Assembly: GCA_949987705.1 (NCBI GenBank)
Contig: OX465282.1
Location: forward strand, 61,129,922-61,193,921
Direction of reading: 5' to 3'
Length of the DNA stretch: 64,000 nt
Source of the DNA: Thereva unica
Lineage: Eukaryota; Arthropoda; Insecta; Diptera; Therevidae
Positions 40,613 to 52,635 of this stretch are shown here, piece by piece. The translations under genes were made by a program, and so were the position numbers. Below the pieces are notes generated by a model. It saw nothing but the letters and a program-made list of their open reading frames with translations, did not search any database and was not told the DNA's origin. Each line of letters opens with the position of its first letter. Within the stretch, counting starts at the first letter, position 1.

Positions 40613-40917
40613 GGCCTCGATTCCCAGATCCGGCGGCGCGGAAATGAGTGCGGATTTTACACTTTGCGATTCTCAAATCCGCAACCGCAAATCTCTCTTT
40701 GACATTTTCCGCGCTTTAAAAGTGTGATCCGCAACAAATTTTCTGCGGATTTGAAACCACAAATGAGCCTAAGATAATCAGACATCGGCTATTTCATTAT
40801 CGTGGGAGTCTTCACTCCCAATTTTTGATTTAATTGAATCCGCGACTGCGGATTTGAGAATCGCAAAGTGTCAAATCCGCACTCACCTGCGCGCCGCCGG
40901 ATCTGGGAATCGAGGCC
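40613..40917. mobile_element. 305-bp MITE with ~75-bp TIRs
   Basis: Starts GGCCTCGATTCCCAGATCCG and ends with its complement; the inverted repeat runs through GTGCGGATTTNACACTTTGC to about 75 bp, nearly perfect. AAT flanks both sides (possible 3-bp duplication). Fragments of the family lie at 28132-28190, 52011-52049 and 61268-61510. Confidence 0.9.
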
Positions 40918-40919
40918 AA

Positions 40920-42130
40920 TTTCTCCGTTCCTGCTAACTTTTAGTGTAACATAGGCATTAGGAAAGCTCTTCGTTATGAAATTCTCTAAAAAAACAATCC
41001 CTGTTAGAAGTCCCTACGTGCAACTGTTTTATTGCAAGTAGCTTTGAAAGTTTTCAAATCACGTTACTTCCACTATTTGTTTACTCGAAAACGACTTCAC
41101 ATAGAGGGCGGAAAATTCTTACAGATTGGGTTTATGCAATCCCGGCAAAAAAATACACAACAAATTTCAACAAGATCGGTTCATTACCTTTTGAGCAATA
41201 CACGATCTACTTTTTTTTTAAACATGGCTGCCATTGATTGGGAGACTCATTTAGAAAACCTAATAAACAATTGAAAATGAAATCCCGTTGGAATTTTGAA
41301 AAATCGCGAATTTGGTAGATTTTATGAGGTTTTCTACTCAGCTACGAGACAAGAAACATCTTATTGTGAAAAACGTACGTACAATGTGACCCATTCATTA
41401 TTTAAAAAAACAACTTTTAGAGATGCAGTAAAAGAACGAAAAGTAAAAATATAACAAGAACTATGGTTATTGATGTCCCGAATAAAAAATTAGGTATAGA
41501 TGTTTTCAACTCCGTGACACAAGCAATACGCAGTCGTGGCTGATTAAATGACAGTAAGTGATTTGATAAGATGAGTTAAATGGAGCTTTTTCCAAGCTTT
41601 TAAACAGTTTTAAGAACTTTTTATAACAGGATCAAATCATCAAGATTGAGCTTATATCACCCTGCATTTTTGGAACGCTATGAGATATTTTCATTACTAA
41701 AATAGCAATTTACGCAGAATACCAATCTAAACGTCTATCTAAAACGGAAAAAGTGAAGCCTGCAACCCACCAACATCCAGAGTCAAAATTTTGTTCTTCT
41801 TTCACTAAAATTTCAACTTCAACCACCTTTTTCTCCAAAAAATACGTAGTTTATCAATAATTGAAATTGAAAAGCTCGGAAACTTTCCTATGAATATTGT
41901 CCGGACAACTTTTTTGCTACGGCCTTTATTTTTGAAGTTATAAACAATTTTAATGCTAAAAATCGAAAAGTACCAAATAAGGCCAATTTTAACATTAAAA
42001 AGGCTTATGACTTCAAAAGTGATGACTCATAGTTCTGGAAGTTGGTGGGTTGAAACCTTTACTTTTAAAGTTTCAGATGGGAGTATTGTGGGTAGATTAG
42101 ATAAGATTAGTAATGAAAATACGAGATGTG
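40920..42130. other. Intron sequence, no gene
   Basis: About 1.2 kb of AT-rich intron without a repeat or coding motif that I recognise. Confidence 0.3.
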
Positions 42131-42334
42131 ACAATTAAGTAATGAGACTGATTATATTGCCGCGATTTTGGTAACCCTGCGACCTTGAAATTCCCTTTCC
42201 CTTCTCTCGGCATCCTTCCCCTCTCCATTGATATATTTGCCATCGCTCTAGCTTGTTTAGTTCGCCTGCTCTGTCGTGTTGAGTAAACGTGTGTTCGTGG
42301 TGCTTGTTACGAAAATGGAAAAACGAAATCGGAG

Positions 42335-42890
42335 ACAACCATTGTGAGCTTTGGCGTTTGGTTTCCGGGTCGTATTGAAAAAACCAGCTCTCATCGCCTG
42401 TAATAACTCGATCAAGCAGCGTGGGATCGTTTTCCATTTGTTCCAAACAGTCTTCTGCGACGGTCATTCGATGCTGCTTCTGCTCCTCGGAAAGGTTCCT
42501 TGGAACCATCTTCGCGCACAACTTTCTCATCCCTAAATCGTCGGTTAAAATTTGTCTGTTTCACGGTTCATACCCAGTTCCGACGCCAACATTCGAACTG
42601 TTAAACGCCGATTTTCACGGATCAGGGCGCGCACACGCTGCGCATTCGTGTCAGTCCGCACCTCGATTGGTCTCCCGCTTCGCGCCTCGCCTTTCACGCT
42701 TTCACGCCCCTCCTTAAACTCTTTATGTCATCGAAACACCTGGGCACGACTAAGAGCACTATCACCATGCACTTTTACAATTTTAGCGTACGTTTCCGAA
42801 GCTGTTTCGCCCAATTTGACGCAAAGTTTTATCGCGACGCGTTGTTCCCGCCTCTCTTTTTGTTTAGCAAGATTATGATTTCGCTCTATT
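42335..42890 (-). pseudogene. mariner transposase, N-terminal two-thirds, decayed
   Basis: Minus-strand readings across three frames: QKERREQRVAIKLCVKLGE at the right end, GDSALSRAQVFRW-type, SGRPIEVRTD, then KMVPRNLSEEQKQHR and VITGDESWFFQYDPETKRQS, which holds the first catalytic Asp. The C-terminal third with the other two Asp is absent. At least three frameshifts. The TIRs were not found. Lies in the last wallenda intron. Confidence 0.8.
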
Positions 42891-43109
42891 AATGGGATTC
42901 AGCTCGCTTAATTTGTATGGAGCCTTTAAACGAATATAAAACAATAATTGGCCGTACCTACCGCATCCAAGGCAGAAATAGTAACCGAAATTCATGCAAT
43001 GGCCAACAGCTGGAAAAGATGGCATCCGACCAGAATTGTTGACAGCCGACTCAATGCTCATAGTAGAAGGGCTACAATCCTGGAACTAGCATGGAGCACC
43101 TTAGAAAAC

Positions 43110-43270
43110 AGTAGGCTGGATTCAAAAAAGGTGGCTTCTGCATAGACCATATTAACATCTTGAGAACCATAGTGGGGCAGTCTCCTGAATTATGACCCGC
43201 CTTTGCCTTGCTTTCATAGACTATGAGAAAGCATTCGACTCACTTATACATAGGTGAGCTCAACAGTACA
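43110..43270 (+). pseudogene. RTE-like RT scrap
   Basis: IDHINILRTI and, after a frameshift, FIDYEKAFDSLIHR: the RT segment with the first catalytic Asp. About 45 residues remain. Confidence 0.6.
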
Positions 43271-43465
43271 ACTCACTTGAGGTGAGCTCAACAGTAGAAC
43301 AAGGATGCATACTAGGATTTTCCGGATAGGATCTGCATCGACTGAGAATAGAGAAAGTGACAGAATTGTCCCCGGAGACCTCTGCAATGATCGGAGTGTC
43401 TTTTGATTTGACGCCATACAGTATTTCCTTGATCGAACGCCCGGAACGAAAACACTTAATTCAGT

Positions 43466-43552
43466 TGTATGAAACTGAGGTCATACCAATATTTTGGAGC
43501 TGCTAAATTGTGTGAAACTGAGGTCATACCAATATTTTGGAGCTGCTAAATT
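43466..43552. repeat. ~42-bp tandem duplication
   Basis: TGAAACTGAGGTCATACCAA...GCTGCTAAATT is present twice in direct contact with no visible differences. Recent local duplication. Confidence 0.8.
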
Positions 43553-43559
43553 CAACCAC

Positions 43560-44027
43560 GAGCGCGTTCAAAAACTTTACTATAGTAAACCACGAGGTAA
43601 GCTGTGGTTATGCTACATCACTTCACTTAACCACGAAAGTTTATGTTTAACCATGGAGGTTTTTGAACGCACCGTGGTTAACTACGTGGTAAAGAAAATT
43701 TAAATTTTTTTTCCATAAAATAGTGTCGGCTATTTGCCTCAATTATTTCCAATAATTATTTATTTAAAATAATCTCACAAATCCCACTTTGATTTGTTCA
43801 TTATTAACATTAAAACAAATGTCAAAAAATTGTTTTTATTCTTCTTCTTCTTAACTATAGCTAACCATGCTCCCGAGCATGGTTAAAATTTAACTACACC
43901 ATGGTTAACCACGGGAGTTTTTGAACGCCAAAAAGTTATGCTCGTGGTTATGTTATAGTTAACCACGGAGTTTTTGAACGACAAAAGTTTACCATAGTTA
44001 ACCATAGTAAGGTTTTTGAACGCGCTC
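43560..44027. mobile_element. TIR element rich in GGTTAACCACG motifs
   Basis: GAGCGCGTTCAAAAACTTTA at the left and complement GAGCGCGTTCAAAAACCTTA at the right. Inside, TTTTTGAACGC recurs with ACCATGGTTAAC and ACCACGG palindromes, so each end can form several nested hairpins. No ORF. Confidence 0.7.
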
Positions 44028-44229
44028 CAGATAAGACTTACCAAATCGATGCAAATTTGGATGATGTATCCTGCAAGGCACTCTAAGGGATCGCCAGATG
44101 TCAATTATTGAAAAAAACTGATGTTTTCGAGATTGTTTTTTCATTGTCAATATGTGCAATTTTAGTGTACAATTTTGAGCATTGGAAAAATTTAAACAGA
44201 CTTTTTCTACTTGTTCGCGATAGTACAAC

Positions 44230-44760
44230 TTTTGAATAAAACTTCTAGCTCTCTAACATTGCTCTAAAAAACTCGGCAGAAGCGTTTTTAGAAAAACTCT
44301 TTATTATTTTACAAAAGCCTAGTATCCGGTTCGTGCTTTGTACTTTAGAAAATGGATAGCGTTTTTCTGAGTGGAGACTTCTCGTTTCATTTTCCGCAGG
44401 ATACTTAGCTAAGAAATGTATTTTATATTTTCATGAGCGAAATTTTTATTTTTCGCAGGCATACGAGATTAAAAAGTCTAACATTAGCAAATGGGCATAA
44501 ATGCTTGTTAAATAAAATAATTATAATTTGTGTTTTTTACATTTAAATGCAAAATTATTTTCTTTCTCTTAATTTTTTGATTAATCAACTGCTAATTATC
44601 CTTACTCATATTATAAATTTTGCATGTATACATAGTCGGGTGACAATGCAATCGGTTCATTTTGTAAAACAATTAAGATGGCGGTTCGGTTAAATCTTAT
44701 ATGACGATCACCACAAAATGGTGGAAGCCATATAATAGACTAAAAAGTAGAAAATAAAAA
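44230..44760. other. Intron sequence, no gene
   Basis: AT-rich sequence in the last wallenda intron. Nothing recognised. Confidence 0.3.
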
Positions 44761-44761
44761 T

Positions 44762-44961
44762 TATAATTTAAAAAAAACTAAAAAATACGCTTTTACTTTA
44801 ATTCAAATGTACTAAAGTAAAAATAATTTTGAATATAAATTTTTATTGCTCCAGAGTAAATGGACACAATCTATATTTCGAGATGTAAAGCATATAGGTA
44901 ACGAGTCCCTTTTTGTACCTTTTAAAGTAAAAGCGTATATTTTTAGTTTTTTTAAACTATA
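44762..44961. mobile_element. 200-bp MITE
   Basis: AACTAAAAAATACGCTTTTA near the left and its complement TAAAAGCGTATATTTTTAGT near the right, inverted repeat of about 40 bp with few mismatches. No ORF. Confidence 0.7.
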
Positions 44962-45001
44962 TTTTTCTCTATGTTTTGTGCCCTCACATATAAAGCGGCG
45001 C

Positions 45002-45330
45002 ACACACTCTCAGTTTTAAGTGAAACTGAACGATAAACTGAACTGAAAGTGTGTGGGTTCGTCAGGCTTGACCTACGATTGTTTTTGCTCAGTCTCGTCA
45101 GCTTTGTTGATTTGAGTACAAATAATAATGGCAAATGGACGGAACTAAGGAACTGAACGATAAACTGTTGGACCTGCGCAGTTTAGCGGAGAAAATAGGG
45201 CCCAGATGCTCAGTTATGAAGACTGAGTGAAAATAGTTCAAAACTGCGCAGTTCACACAGTTTATCGCTCGGACATGACGTCACAGGTGATAAACTGAAC
45301 ACGTCACACAAGATAAACTTCAATCGAACG
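45002..45330. repeat. GATAAACTG-rich palindromic repeat
   Basis: CACACACTCTCAGTT and AACTGAAAGTGTGTG form a short hairpin at 45002-45056, and GATAAACTG or its complement recurs at least four times up to 45330. Boundaries uncertain. Confidence 0.4.
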
Positions 45331-45574
45331 ATAATTTAAATACCTACAGCTTTATTATATTTCGCTTCGAGCTCCAGTTTTTTTTTTTTTTTTTTTGTTC
45401 GCTAAAAAACGTTTTTACACTTTCCGGAATGTTTTAAGTTCGCAATTCCAAATTCAAAAAACCCAAAAAGCTACTTTTTTAGATCCAAAATTGCTCCAAA
45501 AAAAAAATCAGGTATTCAGAGTCATTGATTGCTGACAAATTGAATGTTGTCAATTGAGTGTGTGTGCTTGTTTT

Positions 45575-46122
45575 TTTTAATAACCACCTTGGCATGGTTA
45601 GATAAGGTCCAAAAAAAGGCCCTTAAATTAATTGACGACGATACCGCTTGCTCCACCATCGACCCCCTCAGCCACCGTAGGAATGTAGCAGCATTGACAA
45701 AATTTTATCGCTACTATCATAGTGACTGTTCCTCCGAGCTAAACGCTCTCCTGCCTCCACGGCATTCTTATACCCGCAACACCAGATTAGCCCACTCGTC
45801 TCATTCCCTCCACCTGCAACTCCCCCTTTCACGCACTCAACAAGATATGAATTCGTTTGTTAATAGAACAACTCGGCTGTGGAATAATCTCTCGCAGTCA
45901 GTATTTCCGAGCTCCTACAACATCCAAGAGTTCAAACGCAGGGTTCATCACCACCTTCTTCAATTCCCTCCCGTTCCTTTATAACCCCTCCAACCCCCCC
46001 CCCCGTACTAAGCTTACTGCTAGACATTGCACCATGACGTGACAAATGACATGACGGACTAGTAGTACAAAGGGTGATTCCTGAGCTTAGCACTGCCACA
46101 TAAAAAAAAAAAAAAAAAAAAA
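45575..46122 (+). mobile_element. 5'-truncated Jockey-like copy with poly(A)
   Basis: Only the last ~130 codons (TLAWLDKVQKKALKLIDDD ... FVNRTTRLWNNLSQSVFP), 3' UTR and a ~21-nt A run. Close to the copies ending at 27270 and 55670. The frame is intact to the stop. Confidence 0.85.
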
Positions 46123-46340
46123 AGTGCTAAGCTCACGAGTCAGACTTTGCACCACCAGTCCGTCAGGTCATTTCATGCCATGGTGCAAGGTCCAGCAGTA
46201 AGCTTAGTACGGGGGAATAGGTTAAGGCTTATGAAAGTACGAAAGGGGGAATTGAATGAACCCTGCGTTTCACCTCTCGGATGTTGTAGAAGCTCGGAAA
46301 TACTGACTGCGGGAGATTATTGGTGAGAGTGAGACGAGTG
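46123..46340 (-). mobile_element. Inverted Jockey-like 3' end, head to head with 46122
   Basis: Minus-strand 3' UTR (complement of TGAGCTTAGCACT, then CATGGTGCAAGGTC) and the last codons (NNLPQSVFPSFYNI). It abuts the poly(A) of the plus copy directly, so one inserted at the end of the other. Confidence 0.7.
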
Positions 46341-46937
46341 GGCCCAGGTCGGTCACTCGAACTACTTAAAACAAATTGTGTAGCGATTTTGGCTTGGAGT
46401 CCCAATTCGCACAAGCATATTACTATTGGAGCACTCAAATATACTTGGAATACCTGGCATTTTTTCGAGCGATTTTGGTTTGGAGCCCCAATTCTAAATA
46501 TTTCCCATAGCGTATATCGTAATGTGGAACATGACTGAACGCATAAAACCTTGCAATATATAGCGAGCTTAAAGCTTGGTCTTGCAGACGAACAGATGTT
46601 TTCTTGATATTGCGCAGCTTGAATGCTCTGCACTTATCCCTATTCGATTCAGCCGCCTTTTATTCTAGCCGCCTGCGTCCTACGGACAAAACTAACGCTG
46701 GTCAGGCACGGCCCTGTGTCGCCGAAACTATGTTAGTAAATTATACATCTGACCAAATACAAAAGCATTACAAGAATTTATTGGTTATTCATAATTTTAA
46801 ATAACACTAAATGCAAACCGTTAAATATCTTACTTTAAAGATAATGCTTCACTTTCAAAATAAAAGACTTTTTTACGGGTTATAGCGATTCTCTTAACAT
46901 ACGATAGGGGAAAAATAGTTCTTAAAAAATAACCAAC

Positions 46938-47797
46938 CTTCTTCTTCTTAACGTATAACTGAAATCAGGCTCTTCACCTTCCTCATCTGACCAGCTATCT
47001 TCACATCGATCTTGAGATTCGTTGTTAACATCATTAACTTCAGGACGTTTCACTTTGTTATGACTACCACAGCTTCGTATTGTTATTGTAGCGTCTTCAA
47101 TATTCTCATTGACACTAACAAAGCCGCGTTTTTTACCATATGACGAATAAATTAAATCGCTGTCAACAATTGAATTATTGCCATTTTCATGGTGGGTTGT
47201 CGTTGTTTGCATTGTCAGCCTATTTTCTGTTATAAATTCACTGACCTTACGTCCTAGCCTTTCTAAATTATCATCATCACTGCAAGCGGTCATTTCCAAT
47301 CGTTCATTACTATTCATGGCATCATCAATTAATTGGTCAGGACTTGAGCAGGCATCTTGATAGGTAATATCACTCGTACTCATTGAATTTGTATTACCAT
47401 TTGGACTAGAAGGACTAATCTGACGAGCAATAAAATCCACTGGCCTTTGGGGTTCCGCAACTTGATGTATGGTGTCACTTAATTCCGAATGCCGAGCATC
47501 AACATTAAGACTAATAAACATTTCTCGTGTTGCGCAAAATGGGCTAGGACTTGCATCTGTTTCACTAATATCCATTGCGTCAGTTTGAGTTTCAGTATCT
47601 ACAAGCTTAACTTTACGGTTTTCCGGTTCACTTAAGTAACGTCGTTCACGATTTGGACTAGCCTTTGGAACTGCAAATGTACCAGAACCAACTCTTCTGT
47701 GTCGTGTTTTCTTATTTTTTTGGCAAGGTATGACTACTACGGATTTTGGTTGTGATGAACTATCCAATTGAGCATATAAAGTGGCCTTAACAGGACT
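46938..47797 (-). CDS. wnd: wallenda/DLK MAP3K, exon 4 of those in window
   Basis: 286 codons plus 2 nt. Starts after TATTATTTCAG in phase 0 (SPVKATLYAQLD) and ends AG|GTTGGT, a weak donor. Basic KKTRHRRVGSG near the start, then a long Ser/Thr/Asn/Asp-rich, probably disordered region, and an acidic DSWSDEEGEEPDF just before LRRR. It is the regulatory C-terminus of the kinase and has no catalytic motif. The upstream intron is only 63 bp (47798-47860). Confidence 0.9.
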
Positions 47798-47860
47798 CTG
47801 AAATAATATCAAAAAAAGTTTAGTCACAAAAGATTGAAAGATTCAGTCAAAATCACTTAC

Positions 47861-48008
47861 ATCTGGAGTTGTTTCTGGACTTGGCGTTGTAGATTGCGGA
47901 TCAGCCGATAGACCAGCGGAATTATTTAACCTACGTCTGTAATATTGCATTTTTCTAAGAGTATTTCCCAAGCGGCGAGATGGTTTGTAACCTGGCAGTT
48001 TCTTTTCT
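47861..48008 (-). CDS. wnd: wallenda/DLK MAP3K, exon 3 of those in window
   Basis: About 49 codons, KLPGYKPSRRLGNTLRKMQYY onward to SPETTPD, ending at a strong donor GTAAGT (47859-47860 region). The start is ambiguous: AGs lie at 48014-48015, 48011-48012 and 48009-48010, and only the last keeps the frame with the phase-2 donor of the previous exon. Basic linker after the leucine zippers. Confidence 0.8.
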
Positions 48009-48064
48009 CTCCTAAAAATATTACTTTAAATAACTAATTACATAAAAAACATTGATAACCTTAC

Positions 48065-48718
48065 TCGGCAATCTCTTTCTCTTTCTCTTGAAGCTGTGAC
48101 ATGCACTCACTTAATTCAAGATAAAGTCTATTTGTTTTCTCCAATTTGTCTTCATATACCATACGAATGTCTTGTGCATGCTGCCATTCAGCTGTTCGTC
48201 GCTTAATTAAATCTTGTTCATACTTATGTATACTTGTACCATTCTTTGTGATCTGTTTCATATGTGACCGTACCTCCTCCTTCCACGATCTTTGTTTTTC
48301 AAGGTACTGCTTTTCTGATTCTTTAAGTATTTTTGGGCCAGCAATGTCTAAATGAGTTAAAATTTGCCTAAAGGATGGACGGTTTCGTGGTTTATAATTC
48401 CAACATAATTGTACTAATAATTTGAAGCCTTCAGGGCAACTAGATGGTATTGGTAACTTTAGCGAATTGCTGCCAACGCCCCAGATAATTGCTGAGGAGT
48501 CGACATCTTTGTATGGGATTTCGCATGTCAACATTTCCCATAAAACAACACCATATGACCAGATATCAACTTTTTCTGAACATGGCTCGTTACGTATCAC
48601 TTCGGGAGCCATCCAGGCGACTGTTCCTGCAAAGCTCATCTTTGTACTTATTTCATTCCATTCTCGACTCGTACCAAAATCGCTAATTTTTACAACTGAA
48701 TTTGCTCCGATTAAAATA
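48065..48718 (-). CDS. wnd: wallenda/DLK MAP3K, exon 2 of those in window (kinase C-lobe, leucine zippers)
   Basis: Begins after TATTTTTTACAG in phase 2, giving [18 protein letters not shown] across the junction: the Asn of the catalytic loop and the DFG motif. Then [10 protein letters not shown] (APE motif and P+1 loop), [13 protein letters not shown] (F helix), NRPSFRQIL (end of the kinase fold). From about codon 100 a heptad-rich region ([12 protein letters not shown] ... [13 protein letters not shown]) forms the leucine zippers through which these kinases dimerise and are activated. 218 codons; donor GA|GTAAGG. Confidence 0.95.
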
Positions 48719-48729
48719 CTGTAAAAAAT

Positions 48730-49178
48730 ATAAAAAAAAAATTAATTTATGTATATTTGGTATTTAAGTATTAAATGTAAATGTAAAAAAAAAGTTATTT
48801 TGTTGTGTATGGCCGTGTAGGGAAGGATTCAAAAAGAAAACTTTTTATGTACGTAAAAGAATAGTGCTCAAAATTAAGCCTCTTTGTACTGTCGAATGTT
48901 TGATCTAAGTGCAATGCCAAACAGCAAGCTCTGGTTGAAATGAAAGATGTAGAAAGATGATTAAAAGAACCGCTAACATCATCACCCCGTTTTACTGCAC
49001 CCGTTTCCATCCAATAGAACCGCGACCGGACGATATTTTTGGCGATCGAGCATGAGACGGCTTCATCGTTCATTCATTGTTGTAAGGAGGATATTCATAC
49101 AAAGAAGAGATATTATTACGGTGAGAGAAGTGAAAATATCCATGCAGTGAACTTGAACCGCGAACCTCCATTATGGTA
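48730..49178. other. Intron sequence, no gene
   Basis: Start of the ~9.8-kb wallenda intron. A GGTTCAAGTTCAC-like box on the minus strand at ~49150 may be another SINE head. Otherwise nothing recognised. Confidence 0.3.
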
Positions 49179-49186
49179 CTCTCAAG

Positions 49187-51499
49187 CAGTGGCGTAGCGT
49201 GGATTTGTGCCACCCGGGGCGAACCATAAATTTGCTGCCCCCTACTTTCGAATTTATTCTTTTAATCAATGAATCAAAACCCAACTTGAATTTCAAGTAA
49301 TTTTCAATCCAACAATTCAAGGCATCATGTAAACGCAATGAATCATATGTAACTAATGAATGTTCGGTATAGTGCGCGCCAAAATAAATGGAAATTTTAC
49401 GTGCAGGCGAGGAAATGACAACTCCCACATACATTAACATTCCGTGTATGGATAAAACTCAAGCGCATATGCATTTTAATTTCCCTTTTGAAACTCGTTT
49501 ACCGGGAACAACACTCCACCATAGCATCCGACCAGGACAAGAGTCGTAGTGAGACGGATTGAATTTTTGATTGAAAATATAAATGAGCGGGTGATTTAGG
49601 GTGTTAAACGAACGGAATGACGAGGTGCACTTTTCTTTTCGAAGCTACTTTCGTGGTGAAGATTTGAGACTTTCACTGCGCATCAAAAAAATCGATTTTG
49701 AGATTTCCAATTGTTTTGGTGCAGGCTATATCCGGGCTTCAAGGTTGGGCTGAATTATAAACTTTAACAAACCCAGAGAGCTTGAATCAGTAATTTCTCT
49801 CTGTAATTTATTTCAGTCTGTTTTTAGATAGAAAGCCTCGTGGACGCCCGAGCTTAAGCTTAAACACTTCTCTGTCCAATATCTGGAGGAATACTATTAA
49901 AGGGGATTTTAAGGACAAATGCGGCAGCTGTTGGAGCCCTTCTCAAACTTCAGCATTTACAGCCCGCGCCATAAAAGAATGGAATCCTAAAATCGCTGTT
50001 TCCATGCGCATTGAGAGTCTCATACAATATGCTCATTTATATTTTCAGTTAGCTGACTCGACAGTCATTGTCCTGTCCAAATTTCAATAGATTTGTTTGT
50101 CTGCATTCTGTATTTCCAATTAATAAGACGATTCATTCTCAACTCTAATATGGACAACTAGAGAAATTATGCCCTGCAAATAATCGAAAGAATTACGCCA
50201 AATAATTTACTAATAGAAAAGGGGTTGTCTTCCATCACAGGCGTACGCTTTTTTGATAATCCGTCAAATAAGAGAGTTTGGTTGGATAATTTTCATGCAT
50301 CAACTTTATAGTCCAGAAATAAGACCAAACCTAAATGAAAAGTAACGCAGAAGTAAAGTAGACGTAACTTCCACTGAAGTAGATGTAACATCCACTTACT
50401 ACCATATTGGTCACTCTCGCCGGCTTATTGCGCCCGGTGCATATACATTTGCGCCCATATACATATTGCGCCCCCTTCATTTTTGTTCATTTTTTGATGG
50501 CAGTAAAGGAAAATGAAAGAAGACACAAACACTCATTTTAAATGGAGGCACGGAATTATTCTTTCACTTTTTTGAAATTGCGCCCTGTCCAATTGCGCCC
50601 AGTGCAAATACACCAGTTGCACCTACGAAAGCGCGCCCTTGCCTTTGTCCAATCAGGATTTGCTTCGCGATCTTGCTTTTGTGCTGAGTTTACTTACGCT
50701 TTAAATTCACAAAACTCTCCCGCTAATGCTGATTAATTCTCTCCAATGATTTTCATTGTAAGCTGCACTTCCGTAACTATTTCCAGCACTAATAGTGCTA
50801 CAAACTGGAATCTACATAACGAAGTCGTTCTCCAATCCTTTATATTTCGAAGGATAATAGGTGGTCACTGTACTGCATATATTGGTTTCTACGGTAGAGT
50901 CTTGCATAACAAAGCAGTCCACTTAACAGCCTTACTGGACATAGAAGCCGCTTTCAAAAACTTCAGAACAGAGGCGATCCAGATGTGTCTCGCCGAAGTA
51001 GTGATCTATAATAGTACGACTTATTTGAATTACAAATCATGACCTATGTCACCGTGCCAGCCAAGAAAAGAAAGACGACAAAATCAGGCGAACTAAATGA
51101 AATTGCATTGGCCACACCTTGCAGAAGGCAATGGTAAAACGCACAGAATGTGCATTTCGTGTAATATATGACAATGGGATCACTTTTTCAATTTTTTTTT
51201 TAAATCTTAATTTCTGAAATTGCACCCGCTGCAAGTGCACCATTTTCACTTATGAAAGCGCCGTCCTTGCTCTCATACATTTATATGGAATGGTACCTAA
51301 CTTCACATCACTTCACTTCCCTTCCCATTTAGGTTTCGCCTATAGACACCATCAGCCAGGACATCGTGCTGGATGTGGCAATGGTTAGGGCCTGATGTTA
51401 CCAGCAGCATCTCTAGCTCGATCCAGTTTGGCCGCCGCCCCCAACATCTACGCCGCCCGGGGCAATGGCCCCCTCGGCACCCCCCACGCTACGCCACTG
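49187..51499. mobile_element. 2.3-kb hAT-type element with 8-bp TSD
   Basis: CAGTGGCGTAGCGTGG at the left and its complement CCACGCTACGCCACTG at the right. Exact 8-bp duplication CTCTCAAG (49179-49186, 51500-51507). No transposase domain readable; the interior holds GCGCCC-repeated segments (50400-50640) and an R1-like RT scrap at 50870-51000 (LTALLDIEAAFKNF). Confidence 0.9.
50870..51000 (+). pseudogene. R1-like RT scrap inside hAT element
   Basis: HLTALLDIEAAFKNFRTEAI matches the first-Asp motif of the R1-like copy at 3537-3890 (SLDIEGAFDN). About 40 residues. Confidence 0.55.
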
Positions 51500-51897
51500 C
51501 TCTCAAGCAACCCTTATCACCATAAAAATATACTATCCAAAAGTTGAAAAAAGTAGATAATAATGAAAAATCAAGAAACTGTTATTCGGGTATGGAAGTA
51601 TCTATCCATAAATAATAGTAAACCAAAGTAGAGCTTAAGGCAAAATATTCTCGTATTTTTTAAATTGCGCTTTATTTGATATATCGATGTCGATTGTATT
51701 CAAGATTGTTTTTCGGATAACTTAATTTTACCTCGAGTACAATTTTTTTCATTTGATATTCGAGAAGACAGAAAGCACGTACCACTTTTATAATTACTTT
51801 GATTTCACCTTTCTCAAGGCAGAGAAGTCGTGAATCGGTTGGAAAGATTTTTCCGTTATATTGAGAGGGCTTATCGAGATTGGTTTACCAAGTTTAA

Positions 51898-52049
51898 CTA
51901 GTGGGATGTTGTGCCTAGAGACTAGCCACTAATTACGCTTTTTCATGGTATTCTTTCTGTTGAATAACACTTCAGATTGGATGACAATATATTAAGTGGA
52001 GATTGATCCGCACTCACTTGCAACCCGCCGGATCTGGGAATCGAGGCCA
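51898..52049. repeat. Arm of the 27791 element joined to a MITE end
   Basis: 51898-52010 is the left arm of the 115-bp TIR element (TAGTGGGATGTTGTGCCTAG); 52011-52049 is the right terminus of the GGCCTCGATTCC MITE. The same two families are also nested at 27791-28692. Confidence 0.75.
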
Positions 52050-52630
52050 ATAATTCGAATGTGTCAAATTGAAAAAAAAAAAAGAGAACATCACACATGT
52101 AAACACTATAGAAAACGAATCTAAACATTTTTCTTTGGATTGGAGGAAAATCTAATGTGATGCACTTTGCACAACAGAACTAGGTGTATTATTTTACTTA
52201 AACATACATGTCTTATTGTTAAAATTTCGGCTTACCGCACCCTAGTTTGGCCATGGAGATTCATAAGTATCACACTTACCAACGCTATATGTAATTAATC
52301 TTGAAAAGTTTTTGTTAAAGGCTTATGTAGGTTATAAGTTGTGAGACTGAACAAAGTATTTAACAAACACTACAATAATCATCATAGCTTAAAAAAAAGG
52401 AAATCAAATGTAAACACTAAAATTCTTTGATTCTTCACCCACGTCGTGGTATATTTCTTTATTCAATATAAACAATAGTTTTTGAGCTGCAAATAAAAAC
52501 TATATGCCATAATTTCGTTATCATCGGTTTTTGTTCTGGAAGCAAATTTAGAGACGTATTCATGTCAAAAACTTGTTTCATATGAAACAAAATCCCCGAA
52601 GGAAATTAAAAAAAATTATTATGACGAAAA
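52050..52630. other. Intron sequence, no gene
   Basis: AT-rich. No coding or repeat signal recognised. Confidence 0.3.
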
Positions 52631-52635
52631 AAAAG

